From Chrysoperla carnea (lineage: Eukaryota; Arthropoda; Insecta; Neuroptera; Chrysopidae), in the NCBI RefSeq assembly GCF_905475395.1, contig NC_058337.1:138949172-139013171 (forward strand): a stretch of DNA of 64,000 bases, in the 5' to 3' direction. Position numbers and translations under genes: made by a program. Positions 19,008 to 29,125 of the stretch are shown piece after piece. Below the pieces are notes generated by a model. That model ran no database searches. It was given only the letters and a program-made list of their open reading frames with translations, and was not told the DNA's origin. Each line of letters begins with the position of its first letter. The stretch's first letter is position 1.

Positions 19008-20253
19008 AACTATTTAACAACTGTTTGATTACTCTTCTCATCATATACATAATAATTAAAAATATAGCTGCAATAATCATGATATAGAAAGCTGGAGCGT
19101 AAAATAATTTAGTATGCTCAACAAGCCAACGTGAAATAATCGGGGACGTACCGCCAAATATTGCTATCGCAAAGTTGTAGCTGAAAGCAACGCCGGTAAA
19201 TTTTTGTTCTGCAGTAAATAGAGAAATAACGAATATATATGCCGTACTTGCTATACTTCCTGCAAGCATGCCAAGAACAGTAAGTGCTAGAATTTGCTGC
19301 CACGTTTGCTCTGCCGACATAGTCGGTAAGATCAATAGCAAAATTGCAGTACCAACTAAAATACTCATCTTAAACTTTCCGATAATATCGGTAGCACCGC
19401 CAGCAAGCGGCATCGCAACCATTGCAATAAACAAGCTATAAGCTGAATAGGATAAAGCAATAGCATTATCAAAATGCATAACATTGTAATAAAACACATT
19501 TATAAATGTTTTTACTAAATACATAATACTGCTAGCTATAGCACCTATACATATGGTCAAAAACATAGATTTCCAAGCTGTTTTTATTACGTTGGAAAAA
19601 GTAGCCTTAAGAACTTTTTTCTTTTTCTCAAGCATTTTAAAAATCGGCGTTTCTGAAACACGCAGTCGCAAGTAAAATCCGGCAAGCCCTATAAATCCGC
19701 CGAGAAGAAAAGCAAGCCGCCATGCAAAATCAATTTGGGAAAAATAACGCTCGATTATAATACCAATAAAAATTGCTACTAATGTGCCAACAATATTGGA
19801 ACCATGTACTAAATCTGCTGTAAAACCAGGTCTTAAATTTTGACGATGTTCTAAAATGAAAATAGCAGCTCCTGTTCCCTCACCGCTAATACAAAGCCCC
19901 TGAATAAGCCGCATTATGATTAGAGTAACGGGTGCACAAACCCCAATATCTGCATATGAGGGGATCAAACCCATGATAAAGGTCGGGATAGTCATACCAA
20001 GCAGAGATATTATCAGGGCAATACGCCTTCCATATCTATCACCAATATAACCAAATAATATACCACCGATAGGTCTTGTCAAAAACCCAACCGCAAATAC
20101 GGCTAAGCTTAAAAGAATCTGGATAAATTCTGACTCCCCCGGAAAGAAAATTCGCCCTATAATCGGCGAGAAAACTGAATATACAGTAAAGTCATAATAT
20201 TCAAGTATATTCCCTGAAATGGCAGATAGAAAAATGAATTTAGATTTATTTAT
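18991..20253 (-). CDS. MFS transporter of the ProP/metabolite:H+ symporter type; ATG start lost
   Basis: A 12-helix inner-membrane transporter. Motif A is visible as GYIGDRYGRR, and the N-terminal LSAISGNILEYYDFTVYSVF matches the ProP/MHS group. The first ATG in frame (20082) lies inside helix 2, too late. The frame is open up to an ATA at 20251-20253 followed by NKSKFIFL, with a TAG two codons further upstream. ATA lies where MNKSK would begin, so I infer ATG changed to ATA. Translation, if any, would be weak. The C-terminus overlaps hemF. Confidence 0.8.
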   Translation of the reverse strand: MNKSKFIFLSAISGNILEYYDFTVYSVFSPIIGRIFFPGESEFIQILLSLAVFAVGFLTRPIGGILFGYIGDRYGRRIALIISLLGMTIPTFIMGLIPSYADIGVCAPVTLIIMRLIQGLCISGEGTGAAIFILEHRQNLRPGFTADLVHGSNIVGTLVAIFIGIIIERYFSQIDFAWRLAFLLGGFIGLAGFYLRLRVSETPIFKMLEKKKKVLKATFSNVIKTAWKSMFLTICIGAIASSIMYLVKTFINVFYYNVMHFDNAIALSYSAYSLFIAMVAMPLAGGATDIIGKFKMSILVGTAILLLILPTMSAEQTWQQILALTVLGMLAGSIASTAYIFVISLFTAEQKFTGVAFSYNFAIAIFGGTSPIISRWLVEHTKLFYAPAFYIMIIAAIFLIIMYMMRRVIKQLLNSYEQKK

Positions 20254-20321
20254 CGAACTCTAAATAACTTAATTACTAATTAGTTATTAAACAAGTTCTA
20301 TCATGTATAAAGTATAAATTT

Positions 20322-20942
20322 TTATCCAATAAAATTTGCCCTTTTTGCACGTCGTGCATTTGTAGCTAAATCTCCAGTAGCCTTTTCATTATCTTGCTTT
20401 CTTTTTAATAATGTATCTTTTAAATCTTTACCTATTGTTGCTGTTTGTGTTACTGCAGTTTTCTTAGAAACATTTTTTAACTTAGCTTGATATTCTTTAA
20501 TTTTTGATATTCGGTTTTCACGCAATTGTTCATGATGAGTTTTGCCACCCGTTCCTTGAACCTTTTCTTCCATTTTTGCTACAAAATTCTTAAGAGGCTC
20601 AGGGTCTTTGTTCTGAATAAGAATTAAACAATTTTTGTCTAAAGCTCCTGGTATTTTTTCTTGTATCTTTTTTATCCCACGGTACATATCTAAAGGTTCT
20701 GGAGCATAATGCCCACTATTATCAGATATTAATTTTATTTTTCCAGCATCGATAGATATCATTCCAGCCATTTCAGCTGGTATACCGCCTAAAAATGAAG
20801 CATGAGACAAGCTGGGATTTTCTGGATCAACAGGCTGTCCTTCATAACTTCCAATATATCAATTACTACCGGCTTTAGACGGTAGTAATTGATCAACAGC
20901 TTTTTTCCAACGATTTTCATTGCCACTACCATTATTTTTCAT
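20322..20942 (-). pseudogene. Rickettsia-type hypothetical protein, interrupted by a palindromic repeat
   Basis: The start at 20942 gives MKNNGSGNENRWKKAVDQLL, then a palindrome at about 20858-20893 brings a stop. The frame resumes as YIGSYEGQPVDPENPSLSHA and SFLGGIPAEMAGMISIDAGK, then DNSGHYAPEPLDMYRGIKKI and a lysine-rich tail (to 20322). The HASFLGG..GHYAP block recurs at the ends of many large bacterial proteins; its role is unknown to me. Without the palindrome the two pieces look continuous. Confidence 0.65.
20858..20893. repeat. 36-bp palindrome related to the IS200 ends
   Basis: TCAATTACTACCGGC, then TTTA, then its inverse: a near-perfect hairpin. Half of the same sequence adjoins IS200 copies 2, 3 and 4 (about 16387, 21257, 28430). 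It stands here alone, inside a reading frame. Confidence 0.7.
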
Positions 20943-20996
20943 AATACATTCTCTATTTATTGACTATTATTAAAGATATTCATGTTTTTATTATTG

Positions 20997-21230
20997 TCAA
21001 ATTATATCTAGATGACTAGTAAAACCTGAGTCGTCTGAATCATAATCTGGAAGCGGTTCATTTAGTTTTAAAATATCTTTAATAGATAGATTTTTAATCC
21101 CTTTGCTAGTATCAACATGCATATCTCTATGAATTTTTGTTTCCTTTCTTCAGTATTATGATACTTCTTAATATGACCAGCAGCATTAGTTTTTAGTTTA
21201 GGGCTCTTTTAAAATAATTCAGCCCTAAAA
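20997..21230 (-). pseudogene. Unrecognised gene remnant
   Basis: A short minus-strand frame (21122-20997) reads MHVDTSKGIKNLSIKDILKL then NEPLPDYDSDDSGFTSHLDI and stop. An out-of-frame piece upstream reads AAGHIKKYHNTEERKQKF. Together they look like the decayed end of a small protein gene, cut by IS200 copy 3. I do not recognise it. Confidence 0.35.
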
Positions 21231-21256
21231 TTACCTTTAAATCTTAATTTGTTTGT

Positions 21257-21845
21257 ATCAATTACTACCGTCTAACGCTGCGCTGGTAGTTTGGTTTACG
21301 CTTGCAAAGCAGATTAAAAGCGTAAACGCTAAAACTCTGATATTCTAAAATCATCTTTTTTATGATATTCTTCTTGTTGCTCTATATACTTCTGTACTGC
21401 TTCTGAATTCACATTACCAACTGTAACAACAAAATACCCTCTAGCCCAAAGATGTTGACCCCAATATCGCTTACGAAGTAGTTCAAATTCCTGTAGCAAT
21501 TTACGACTACTCTTTCCTTTAATATATTGTAACACCTTAGATATTGAGATACTCGGTGGAACTGATACTAATATATGAACATGATCAGAACTTATGCTGC
21601 CACTAATTATATCTATGTAATTAGCTGCACATATTTCCTGAATTACTTCCCTTGCTCTACTTGCTATTTGCCCAGTTAAAACTCTATACCTGTACTTTGT
21701 ACAAAACACTATATGATACTTTAAATCATACAAGCTATGAGACCCTCTCCTATATTCCATCTCTTCCTCTAGTAACCTATTAGATAGATTATACTAAAGT
21801 GTTCGCCTAAAGGCGAGGGTGTTAACCCTATCCCACTGAACTACA
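21257..21845 (-). mobile_element. IS200/IS605-family element, copy 3 (intact)
   Basis: The same end hairpins as copies 2 and 4 surround an undamaged transposase gene. It is the only copy of this type in the window that could be active. It lies between two Rickettsia hypothetical genes. Confidence 0.85.
21329..21760 (-). CDS. tnpA: IS200-type HUH transposase TnpA
   Basis: 143 residues, MEYRRGSHSLYDLKYHIVF to DDFRISEF. The HUH pair is in SSDHVHILVSV near residue 60. The basic RYWGQHLWARGYF block is near 100-112, and the nucleophilic Tyr is in EAVQKYIEQQ near 127. The enzyme acts as a dimer on single-stranded element ends, without target duplication. It is full length and undamaged. Confidence 0.92.
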   Translation of the reverse strand: MEYRRGSHSLYDLKYHIVFCTKYRYRVLTGQIASRAREVIQEICAANYIDIISGSISSDHVHILVSVPPSISISKVLQYIKGKSSRKLLQEFELLRKRYWGQHLWARGYFVVTVGNVNSEAVQKYIEQQEEYHKKDDFRISEF

Positions 21846-21857
21846 TACAAATCAAAA

Positions 21858-22739
21858 TTATCTAGTAGGAACTTTTGGGGTTTCCACTTTTTTAAGTGCG
21901 GCAGCTTTCGGTTTTTTATTAATTCCTGCAAAATTCTTTTCTTGCTCTTTACGTAATTCTTCACCTATTTTTTTTGCAACTTCTCTACTACCTTTTAAAG
22001 CACTTCTAGCTGGTTTTTTATCAAGACTTTTCTTGCCTTTTGAAGTATCAACCTTTTCACTTTTATGAAAAGTTTTAGTTGCTGCTTTTTCTGATATTTT
22101 TACAGTTCGTTTATCGCTTTTTAAAGTATTTTTAGTAGCTTGCCTTTCATTTCTAACACTTCCTAAATAATAAATTTTATTACTTTCTTGTTTAAACTGA
22201 TTTTGATTTGGTATCGGTTTGCCTTTTAAATCTAAAAACTGATTATTTTTCTTAATGGCAAATACTTTTCCATTTTTTTCAAGGATAGTTTCATCAAACT
22301 TAACACCCTCATCTAATATTATTTTTGCAAAATCACCTACCTCTCCAACTTTTTTACCATTAAGATCATAAGCATAAAGTTTGGTTTCATGAAAATCGAA
22401 ATCGTCTAAAAAATTTTCTATTGATTTTTTATCTTTAGTAAAAGCACCTATAATTTGTTCTTCTTTTCGGACTGATTCTACTGGAAATATTTCATTTACA
22501 GTAATTTTTTCCGTACGTTTAATTATACCTAAAAAGGCTAGAATTTTTTTAAATTTACCTAAATCACGCTTTACTTCAATTTCTCGTTTTCTTTCTAGGT
22601 TTATTTTTTCTTTATGTTCTACTTCTCCTACGATTAAATGCCTATATACAGCTTTGCCGTGTTCATTTTTAAAATGTAGTATTTTAGCGTTTTTTATTTG
22701 ATTTAGTTCAGTTGTTTGTGGATGCTCTTTTTGTGTCAT
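21858..22739 (-). CDS. Hypothetical Rickettsia-type protein, Lys-rich
   Basis: 293 residues with no recognisable enzyme motif. The N-terminal half has repeated charged segments (EKINLERKREIEVKRD). The middle has AYDLNGKKVGEVGDFAKIIL and KNNQFLDLKGKPIPNQNQ, which may be a short duplicated motif. The C-terminal third is very basic and low in complexity (KSEKVDTSKGKKSLDKKPAR). There is no signal peptide or membrane segment. It is complete, starting at an ATG after a TA-rich spacer. It could be a nucleic-acid-binding or secreted protein; I do not know. Confidence 0.6.
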   Translation of the reverse strand: MTQKEHPQTTELNQIKNAKILHFKNEHGKAVYRHLIVGEVEHKEKINLERKREIEVKRDLGKFKKILAFLGIIKRTEKITVNEIFPVESVRKEEQIIGAFTKDKKSIENFLDDFDFHETKLYAYDLNGKKVGEVGDFAKIILDEGVKFDETILEKNGKVFAIKKNNQFLDLKGKPIPNQNQFKQESNKIYYLGSVRNERQATKNTLKSDKRTVKISEKAATKTFHKSEKVDTSKGKKSLDKKPARSALKGSREVAKKIGEELRKEQEKNFAGINKKPKAAALKKVETPKVPTR

Positions 22740-22906
22740 AGCTCCCTCTTAAAAATAAAAATTAATTTATTTTAGTGTAATAAGTTAAATAAGCACTTTT
22801 CAAGAAATTTCTAGCATTAGTTATTTCTTAATAGTTAATGTTTATTAAGAAATTTGGGTTATTGTGCTGTCCAGCCCCCATTTATCAAGAGTCCAGATCC
22901 TGTTAT

Positions 22907-24579
22907 CTCAGGTTTTGACAAAATCATTTTCTTTAGGAGAAATTTTTCTCCTAATTTTTGATACTTTTTTCGTAATAACAAAATTTATTCACTCTATTTG
23001 AATACATAGTGTATCAAAAACTGTAGCAATTTTTGCTAATATTGCTGGTTTATATTCGCCAATATCATTTGGTAATTCTAATTTTTTATTAAATGAGGTT
23101 TTGGTAATTTTATTACTTCCATCAAAACTTGATTTTATTGTGATTTCCAACTTGCCTTGTTTATTACTTTTGCGTATCACTGGTGCAAATGGTTTAATCA
23201 TATGATGATTTCTAATATTTCTCCTATCTGGTATCCCTCTTAATATAGGCTTTTCTACTATTTCCTCTGGTGAAATTTGTGACATAGATCTATAAACCTC
23301 ACTTGGAGACAACAAATTGCTATTGATTTTCTTATCCCATGCCCTTACTTTCTTTAACTTTACTGAAGATTGTGCATGATACAATATGTTGTATGCTAGC
23401 ATTACAAATAACATATAATCTTCATCTTTATCTGGATCATTTGTTTGAAATTTATCCATTAATAATTTTGACTTACCAAACTTAAAAAAATGCTCAATAT
23501 CAAACCTTGCTTATAATATTTATATCCTTCAGAAACACTAATTTTATCTTTTTGTTGACCAGAAACACATAACCATCAATCTCCCTTATATTTCTTAGCT
23601 CCCTCTGCATCTAATACCTCAACCTTAATAAAGTTCAGCAGTTTATCAGACATGATATATTTTTTCTTGCCCTTGATCAGGTAATTCTTAAATAACGAAA
23701 CTTTAATTGATAAATTACCATTTTTTGTAGCTTGAACTATAGTTTCTTCTTCATCTGCCATCAGTAAATCACCAGAACTATGACATGATAACTTATTTCC
23801 ATAAAATCTTTTTCGTCCTTTTATTCTTTGTTCTTCTGTATATTTTGTGTAAATACTCCAATTAATTCTTTGACGAGTTATTACCACCGTATTTGCTTCA
23901 GTATGTAGTGGGTGAATGAAAGACAGTGAACTATAACCTGCATCACCTACTGTTATATTGAGCGTATCTTTAGGTATTTGTTGAATAATTTTTATTATTT
24001 GCTTACTACCTTTAATATACTTATTTTCATCTGATTTTATTCTATCTATAGATACGGGTACAGACCATTTAGGCTGCATACCCATACAAACTACACTGTA
24101 CTCATAACCTGCCACTATTCCATTATTACTATTATTCCTAATATAAGTACGATCTGATGCTTTTTTTGCATCTTTTTTGCTATTAGGTGTTACATCTATT
24201 TGTAGTAAGTTGTCTACCCTCATTAATCAGTTTGCTTATTAAATAATTTTCGATAACTTCTCGAGTCTTGAAACGTTGTACATCTCTTGTATTTAATGAC
24301 TCATCACGAGCACAGTGAAAATTCCCTATGGCTCTCTATACACTTGACCAACTACGCTGAAAATATTTGTTAGTTGTTAACTCAACAACAGATCTTGCTT
24401 TAACACTATCGTTAGTTACTAGTGATAGTATTAATTCTAAAATAACCGCTTGGTTATAGGGAAAATTTTTTTATCTCTTGTAATATTTCTTGAACCATAC
24501 ACACTAATGACCACTTTTTTATTTGATCACATTTATAGCATAAATTACAAGTCTTCCTATCTTTTTGTCAAAACTTCAG
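22907..24579 (-). mobile_element. DDE insertion sequence inside the SDR gene, 6-bp target duplication
   Basis: The ends are imperfect inverted repeats: CTCAGGTTTTGACAAAA at 22907 and, read inward from 24579, CTGAAGTTTTGACAAAA. TGTTAT flanks both sides (22901-22906 and 24580-24585). The transposase gene on the minus strand is broken. The joined flanks give an SDR frame, confirming the boundaries. Confidence 0.82.
22989..24480 (-). pseudogene. DDE transposase of the 22.9-kb IS, broken
   Basis: Pieces in order: an upstream part with SLVTNDSVKARSVVELTTN, an in-frame TAG and RAIGNFHCARDESLNTRD. Then comes a frame change to MRVDNLLQIDVTPNSKKDAK (24223) running to NITVGDAGYSSLSFI (second catalytic Asp) and a TGA after KKYKGD. 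The same frame then continues as WLCVSGQQKDKISVSEGYKY, FDIEHFFKFGKSKLLMDKFQ (catalytic Glu region) to 22989. It resembles the IS701/IS4-like group with an FDIEHFFRFGKQ signature. It carries at least two stops and one frameshift. Confidence 0.7.
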
Positions 24580-25227
24580 TGTTATAGATGATGCTTTTTC
24601 GTCACATAGAAATATTACTAAATCAGCTATTTCGCTTGCCTCCACGAATTTCTTTGTGGCTTGTGACTTTAATATTACGTCTTTTAAGGCTGATTCTTCG
24701 CTAATATGGCGAGCTTTTGAGTATCTGCTATTTGGTTTTTTACAAGAGGAGTATTTACACAACCAGGACAAACAGCATTTACAGTGATATCATTCTCAGC
24801 TACTTCTAAAGCAACAGTTTTAGTTAATCCCAAAGATTCCGTGTTTTGCTGCCACATATGCCGATTTAAAAGGAGATGCAACATATGCGTGAGCTGAAGC
24901 GATATTGACGATACGCCCAAAGCCATTCTTTTTCATTATAGGATTAGCGTATTTTGTAGTATAGAAAGATGCTATTAAATCTATACGCAAAATCTGCTCC
25001 CATTTATCTTCAGGAAACTCATCGATAGGGGCAACATGTTGAATACCTGCGTTATTCACTAATATATCTATTTTTCTGAATTCTTTTACTATATTTTCAA
25101 ACATAGATTTTATTTCACTCGGCTTTTCAAGATTTACTCCTTGATAAAATATGTCAGCTGCACCAAGATTTTTTAATTCCGTAGAAATTTTTTGCACTTC
25201 ATCATCTTTTGCAAAACCATTAATAAC

Positions 25228-26386
25228 TCATGTTACGCACTGAGCATTAGAAGCAATCATATTATGTAATTCCTTAAAGGCTATCTGATTAGCTTTTAGC
25301 AATAATTTATACTTTATCGCAAATGATTAAGCTTAGTTTTGATTTTAAGTTTTTCTAATTTACAATAAGCTATCAGTAACGAAAAAATATGGTTACATTG
25401 TGAACGAATAACCTTAGTTGGGGATTTAGCCAAACTAGCGTTCTGTTTAATTGATTTATGGTATTCTTCGATTCTCCACCGTTTTTGATAGAGTTCGTAG
25501 AAACGTGGATTGTCTAAGCTTAAATCATTAGTAATCAAGTATAATGTACCATATGTACCGTTCTCGTTTGTGAAAACTTTTTTAAGTAGCTTAACTGGGA
25601 AATCAACCTCTTTGAGCCAAACTGTGAAAGTAGTATTATCTTGCATATCTAATGATTCAATTCGTTTAAAATATCCTTGTAGTTTAGCATCTTCCGAAAA
25701 AGCTATTGTCCTATTGGACTTAATACCAAAATTAAAATATTTGCTTAAATCATAGTGAATAAATTTTACTGTTTCTTTGGATGAAAACCAATTATCAGCA
25801 AGCACGTAAGCAAATTTTATGTCATTATTTATGGCTTGTTTAACTAGCTTACGAAATAACTCATTTTTATTAACGCTGGATTTACGTTTTTCTTTTTTAG
25901 TCTCTATATCACAAAATTTTATCTCCTTTTTTATAACTTCATAACTTACAGGAAAACTGATATCTCCATAACGAATCAAACACGATAGTAAATTAATGCC
26001 TTTTATATGACTTCCCTTAGCATAAGAAGAATGCCAACAGATTACTTCATTCTCATCTGTATAATTCTTTTCTGCTACTGAATCATCAAGAATTAATACT
26101 CCTGCATAATATTCTCCTGTTGCCTAACCAACTGTTAACATAACCCCATAATTCATTAGAACCATATTCTCCTTTGTGCAAAAACCTTGTTATTTGATCA
26201 TGACTCAACTCTCCACAAAGTAATTCTGATAATCCAGTCGCTGTCGCATACTTATTTTGACTAATCAAATAATCTGTATAAATATCAAGCAATCTTCCTT
26301 TCAATTCTTGTTCCCATGATTATTGTTTTTCTCCTCATTTCTTATATTAATTTTACACTTCTTTCAACCTTCACTGCGTAACATGA
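25228..26386 (-). mobile_element. IS4-family insertion sequence, 9-bp target duplication
   Basis: Terminal inverted repeats TCATGTTACGCA and TGCGTAACATGA lie at 25228 and 26386. The flanking duplication ATTAATAAC is at 25219-25227 and 26387-26395. It interrupts the 5' part of the SDR gene. A perfect duplication implies a fairly recent insertion. Confidence 0.85.
25314..26304 (-). pseudogene. IS4-family transposase, frameshifted
   Basis: Starts MKGRLLDIYTDYLISQNKYA (26304) and reads to GEYGSNELWGYVNSWLGNR. A frameshift near 26100-26120 follows, and the protein continues via LILDDSVAEK (first catalytic Asp), VICWHSSYAKGSHIKGINLL, YVLADNWFSSKE (second Asp) and YQKRWRIEEYHKSIKQNA. The last holds the Y-x2-R-x3-E-x6-K signature of IS4. 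It ends at 25314. One frameshift is enough to inactivate it. Confidence 0.82.
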
Positions 26387-26954
26387 ATTAATAACTAATT
26401 TTGTACCACGTTTTGCAAAATGCTTGGCTATTTCAAATCCGATACCACTTGTTGAACCAGTTATAACTACTACTTTATCTTTCATTTTTACCTCTTTAAA
26501 TAAACATATAATCCTAATAAGAGAAGAGTTGGGTAGACAAACTTTTGTTTGGAAAAGAGCAAGGCGTCCACAAGACGAGGAACGAAAGCCGTTATTTAAT
26601 ACGTGAGTTACCTGCGTATTTGTAACCTGAATTCTGGATTACTCCAGGTTTGGAAGTAAGTATTTACAAGAGATAGAAGATACTCTATATAATTTTTAGC
26701 AAAAAATAACAAGAGTATCCCCATGAAGAAAGATATTACTGCATTATTTTGTTTTGTCGATGATTTTTGTAAAATTAGCGAGCAATGGATTAATAAATCA
26801 TTTTTACCATTAATTAATAAAAATCCTACAAGAAAGCCTAAAATAAGCTATTCTGAGCTGTTAACAATAGTGCTTTTATGTGGTTAAGTGGGATAGGGTT
26901 AACACCCTTGCCTTTAGGCGAACACTTTAGTATAATCTATCTAATAGGTTACTA

Positions 26955-27950
26955 ACGTGAGTTTAGGATAAGAGTGTAGCAGTAAAGATAAACAAGGAAG
27001 AGTATTTACAAGATAAGAGTGTTGAGTTACATAGACTTTTAATCAAAGAAAATATGCACTCAACAATGAAAAAATGTATCATAACTCTGTTTTGTATAAT
27101 AGATAATTATTGTAAAATTTACGAAGAATGGGAAGAAAAGAAATTAATTCCTTGCTGTAGAAAGCGTAAAAGATTAGGGAATCTAGGCCTTTCAGAACTA
27201 TTAACTATAGTAGTATATTTTTATATATCACCATGCAAAGATTTTAAGAATTATTATTTATATCATTTATCATATAAATATAGAGGTTATTTTAGTCTTC
27301 CTAGTTACAGTCGGATAATCCAGTTGTGGTCAAGATTAGTATTACCTTTAACTATAATGTTACAATTATTTACTGGAGAGGAGACAGGCATATATTTTGT
27401 TGATTCAAGCAAATTATCTATATGTCATGAAAAACGAACAAATAGTAATAAAGTGTTTAGTGGCATTGCTAAAATAGGTATGAGTAGTTATGGATGGTTT
27501 ATGGGATTTAAATTACATATTGTAATTAATAATAAAGGGCAGATTATGGCAATTAAAATAACAAAGGGTAATGCTAGTGATTTGTCTGCTGTAGACTCAA
27601 TTACCATGGGACTATGTGGTAAATTATTTGGGGATAAGGCTTATATTTCTAAAACATTATCTGCTAAATTATTTAGTCGTAGACTACGGTTATTTACTGG
27701 GATTCGCAAGGATATGAAAAATCATTTATTAGATATAGAGGATAAAATCTTACTGAAAAGTAGATCAATTATTGAATCAGTATTTAATGTACTGAAAAAC
27801 AGCATGAACCTTGAACATTCAAGACATCGCTCCCCTGTTAATTTCTTAGTTCATATACTTTCTTGTGTCAATGCTTTTAATTTAAATAAATCTAGAAAAT
27901 CTTTAGCGATTTTAGATGATACTCAAACATCCTTATCCTAAACTGGCGTA
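26955..27950 (+). mobile_element. Second IS982-type element (different lineage), innermost of the nest
   Basis: Terminal repeats share AGTTTAGGATAAG, at 26955 and inverted at 27950, with an ACTA duplication outside. It holds one intact transposase gene. It is clearly different in sequence from the four ACCTGAATTC-type copies. Confidence 0.82.
27054..27941 (+). CDS. IS982-family transposase, intact
   Basis: 295 residues; the second ATG (MKKCIITLFCIIDNYCKIYE, 27066) aligns with the start of the other IS982 transposases and is the likelier start. Catalytic positions are visible in GIYFVDSSKLSICHEKR (Asp near 120), KLFGDKAYISK (near 200) and RSIIESVFNVLK (Glu near 248). The tail continues past LVHILSCVNAFNL. 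The length is normal for the family and there is no damage. It is probably the youngest insertion in this nest. Confidence 0.9.
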   Translation: MHSTMKKCIITLFCIIDNYCKIYEEWEEKKLIPCCRKRKRLGNLGLSELLTIVVYFYISPCKDFKNYYLYHLSYKYRGYFSLPSYSRIIQLWSRLVLPLTIMLQLFTGEETGIYFVDSSKLSICHEKRTNSNKVFSGIAKIGMSSYGWFMGFKLHIVINNKGQIMAIKITKGNASDLSAVDSITMGLCGKLFGDKAYISKTLSAKLFSRRLRLFTGIRKDMKNHLLDIEDKILLKSRSIIESVFNVLKNSMNLEHSRHRSPVNFLVHILSCVNAFNLNKSRKSLAILDDTQTSLS

Positions 27951-27963
27951 ACTAGAGGAAGAG

Positions 27964-28395
27964 ATGGAATATAGGAGAGGGTCTCATAGCCTGTATGAAT
28001 TAAAGTATCAAATAGTGTTTTGTACAAAGTACAGGTATAGAGTTTTAACTGGGCAAATAGCAAGTAGAGCAAGGGAAGTAATTCAGGAAATATGTGCAGC
28101 TAATTACATAGATATAATTAGTGGCAGCATTAGTCCTGATCATGTTCATATATTAGTATCAGTTCCACCGAGTATCTCAATATCTAAGGTGTTACAATAT
28201 ATTAAAGGAAAGAGTAGTCGTAAATTGCTACAGGAATTTGAACTACTTCGTAAGTGATATTGGGGTCAACATCTTTGGGCTAGAGGGTATTTTGTTGTTA
28301 CAGTTGGTAATGTGAATTCAGAAGCAGTACAGAAGTATATAGAGCAACAAGAAGAATATCATAAAAAAGATGATTTAAGGATATCAGAGTTTTAG
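27964..28395 (+). pseudogene. tnpA: IS200 HUH transposase TnpA, copy 4, one nonsense codon
   Basis: Matches the intact copy from MEYRRGSHSLYELKYQIVF through SPDHVHILVSVPPSISIS. After FELLRK an arginine CGA codon is TGA (about 28256-28258). Downstream, the WGQHLWARGYF block and VQKYIEQQ with the catalytic Tyr are still in frame, as far as DDLRISEF. One nonsense change separates HUH from Tyr. Confidence 0.88.
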
Positions 28396-29125
28396 CGTTT
28401 ACGCTTTTATTCTGCTTTGCAAGCGTAAACCAAACTACCGGCTTTAGACTTGTCCTATCTACAATTATATTAATCAGACTTTGTAACTCTTCCATCATAT
28501 ACTCGTTTTATAGCTCTAAAACCAAGAGTTTTGAGTTATTTAGTTTTATTACTTGAATGGTATACACAGAAAGCTAAATCTACGGGAGTTTCTTATATTG
28601 ACGCCACATCTTTAGAAGTTTGTCATCCAAAAAGAATCTCTCGTAATAAAGTATTTGCTGGTATTGCTGCTTTGGGTAAAACAACAAAAAGTTGGTTTTT
28701 TGGTCTAAAATTACATTTGCTTATTAACGAAAAAGGTCAGATTCAAGGTCTAAAACTAACGCCTGGTAATGTAGATGATAGAGCACCGGTTTCGACAATC
28801 ACCAAACATATCACGGGATTATTGTTTGGCGATAAGGGTTATATCAAACAAGAGCTTTTTGATGATCTATACAGTAAAGGACTCAAGTTAGTAACTGGTA
28901 TAAAGAAGAAAATGAAGAATAAACTTATGCCATTATTTGAAAAAATATTATTACGCAAATGCTCAATTATCGAAACAGTATTAAGTCTGCTGAAGGGTTC
29001 TTTCGAGATCGAACATACAAGACATAGATCAATTTGGAATGCCTTCGTACATATCTTATCCGCCCTAATTGCATACTGTATGAAACGATGCTATATCTCA
29101 AAATTAGCTAATCCAGAATTCAGGT

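Larger units (their letters stand above)
22859..26485 (-). pseudogene. bdhA: 3-hydroxybutyrate dehydrogenase-like SDR, split by two insertion sequences
   Basis: Three pieces in order on the minus strand. 26485-26387 encodes MKDKVVVITGSTSGIGFEIA, the NAD-binding TGxxxGIG. 25227-24580 encodes VINGFAKDDEVQKIS, NNAGIQHVAP, NIASAHAYVASPFKSAYVAA with the catalytic YxxxK (YVAAK), and VNAVCPGCVNTPLV. 22906-22859 encodes ITGSGLLINGGWTAQ and stop. The total is about 260 residues, normal for D-3-hydroxybutyrate dehydrogenase. The gaps are an IS4-family element (25228-26386) and another DDE element (22907-24579), each with a target duplication. The central piece also has at least two frameshifts, so the gene is dead. 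Confidence 0.82.
26880..28450 (+). mobile_element. IS200/IS605-family element, copy 4, itself interrupted
   Basis: The left end hairpin (GCCTTTAGGCGAACAC) lies at 26880-26954. The body resumes at 27951 with CTAGAGGAAGAGATGGAATA and reaches the GTTTACGCTT..AAGCGTAAAC hairpin and the ACCGGCTTTAGAC end at about 28450. A second IS982-type element occupies 26955-27950, with ACTA on both sides. Confidence 0.82.
26723..29103 (+). pseudogene. IS982 transposase, copy 2, split by a nested insertion
   Basis: The N-terminal piece runs MKKDITALFCFVDDFCKISE to LLTIVLL (26723-26879). The C-terminal piece (from about 28451) has STGVSYIDATSLEVCHPKRI, LLFGDKGYIKQELF and the usual end. The 39 missing bases and the 1.57-kb insert separate them. 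The C-terminal tail (MKRCYISKLANPEFRF) differs from the sister copies because the frame near the IS end has shifted. Confidence 0.82.
26635..29125 (+). mobile_element. IS982-family insertion sequence, copy 2, split by a nested insertion
   Basis: The left end ACCTGAATTCTGGATTAC is at 26635 and the transposase start at 26723. The sequence breaks off at about 26879 in LLTIVLL and resumes at about 28451 in SYLQLYKSDFV. Roughly 39 bases of the IS are missing at the break. The insert is IS200 copy 4, which itself holds another IS. The right end CCAGAATTCAGGT is at 29125. Confidence 0.85.
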
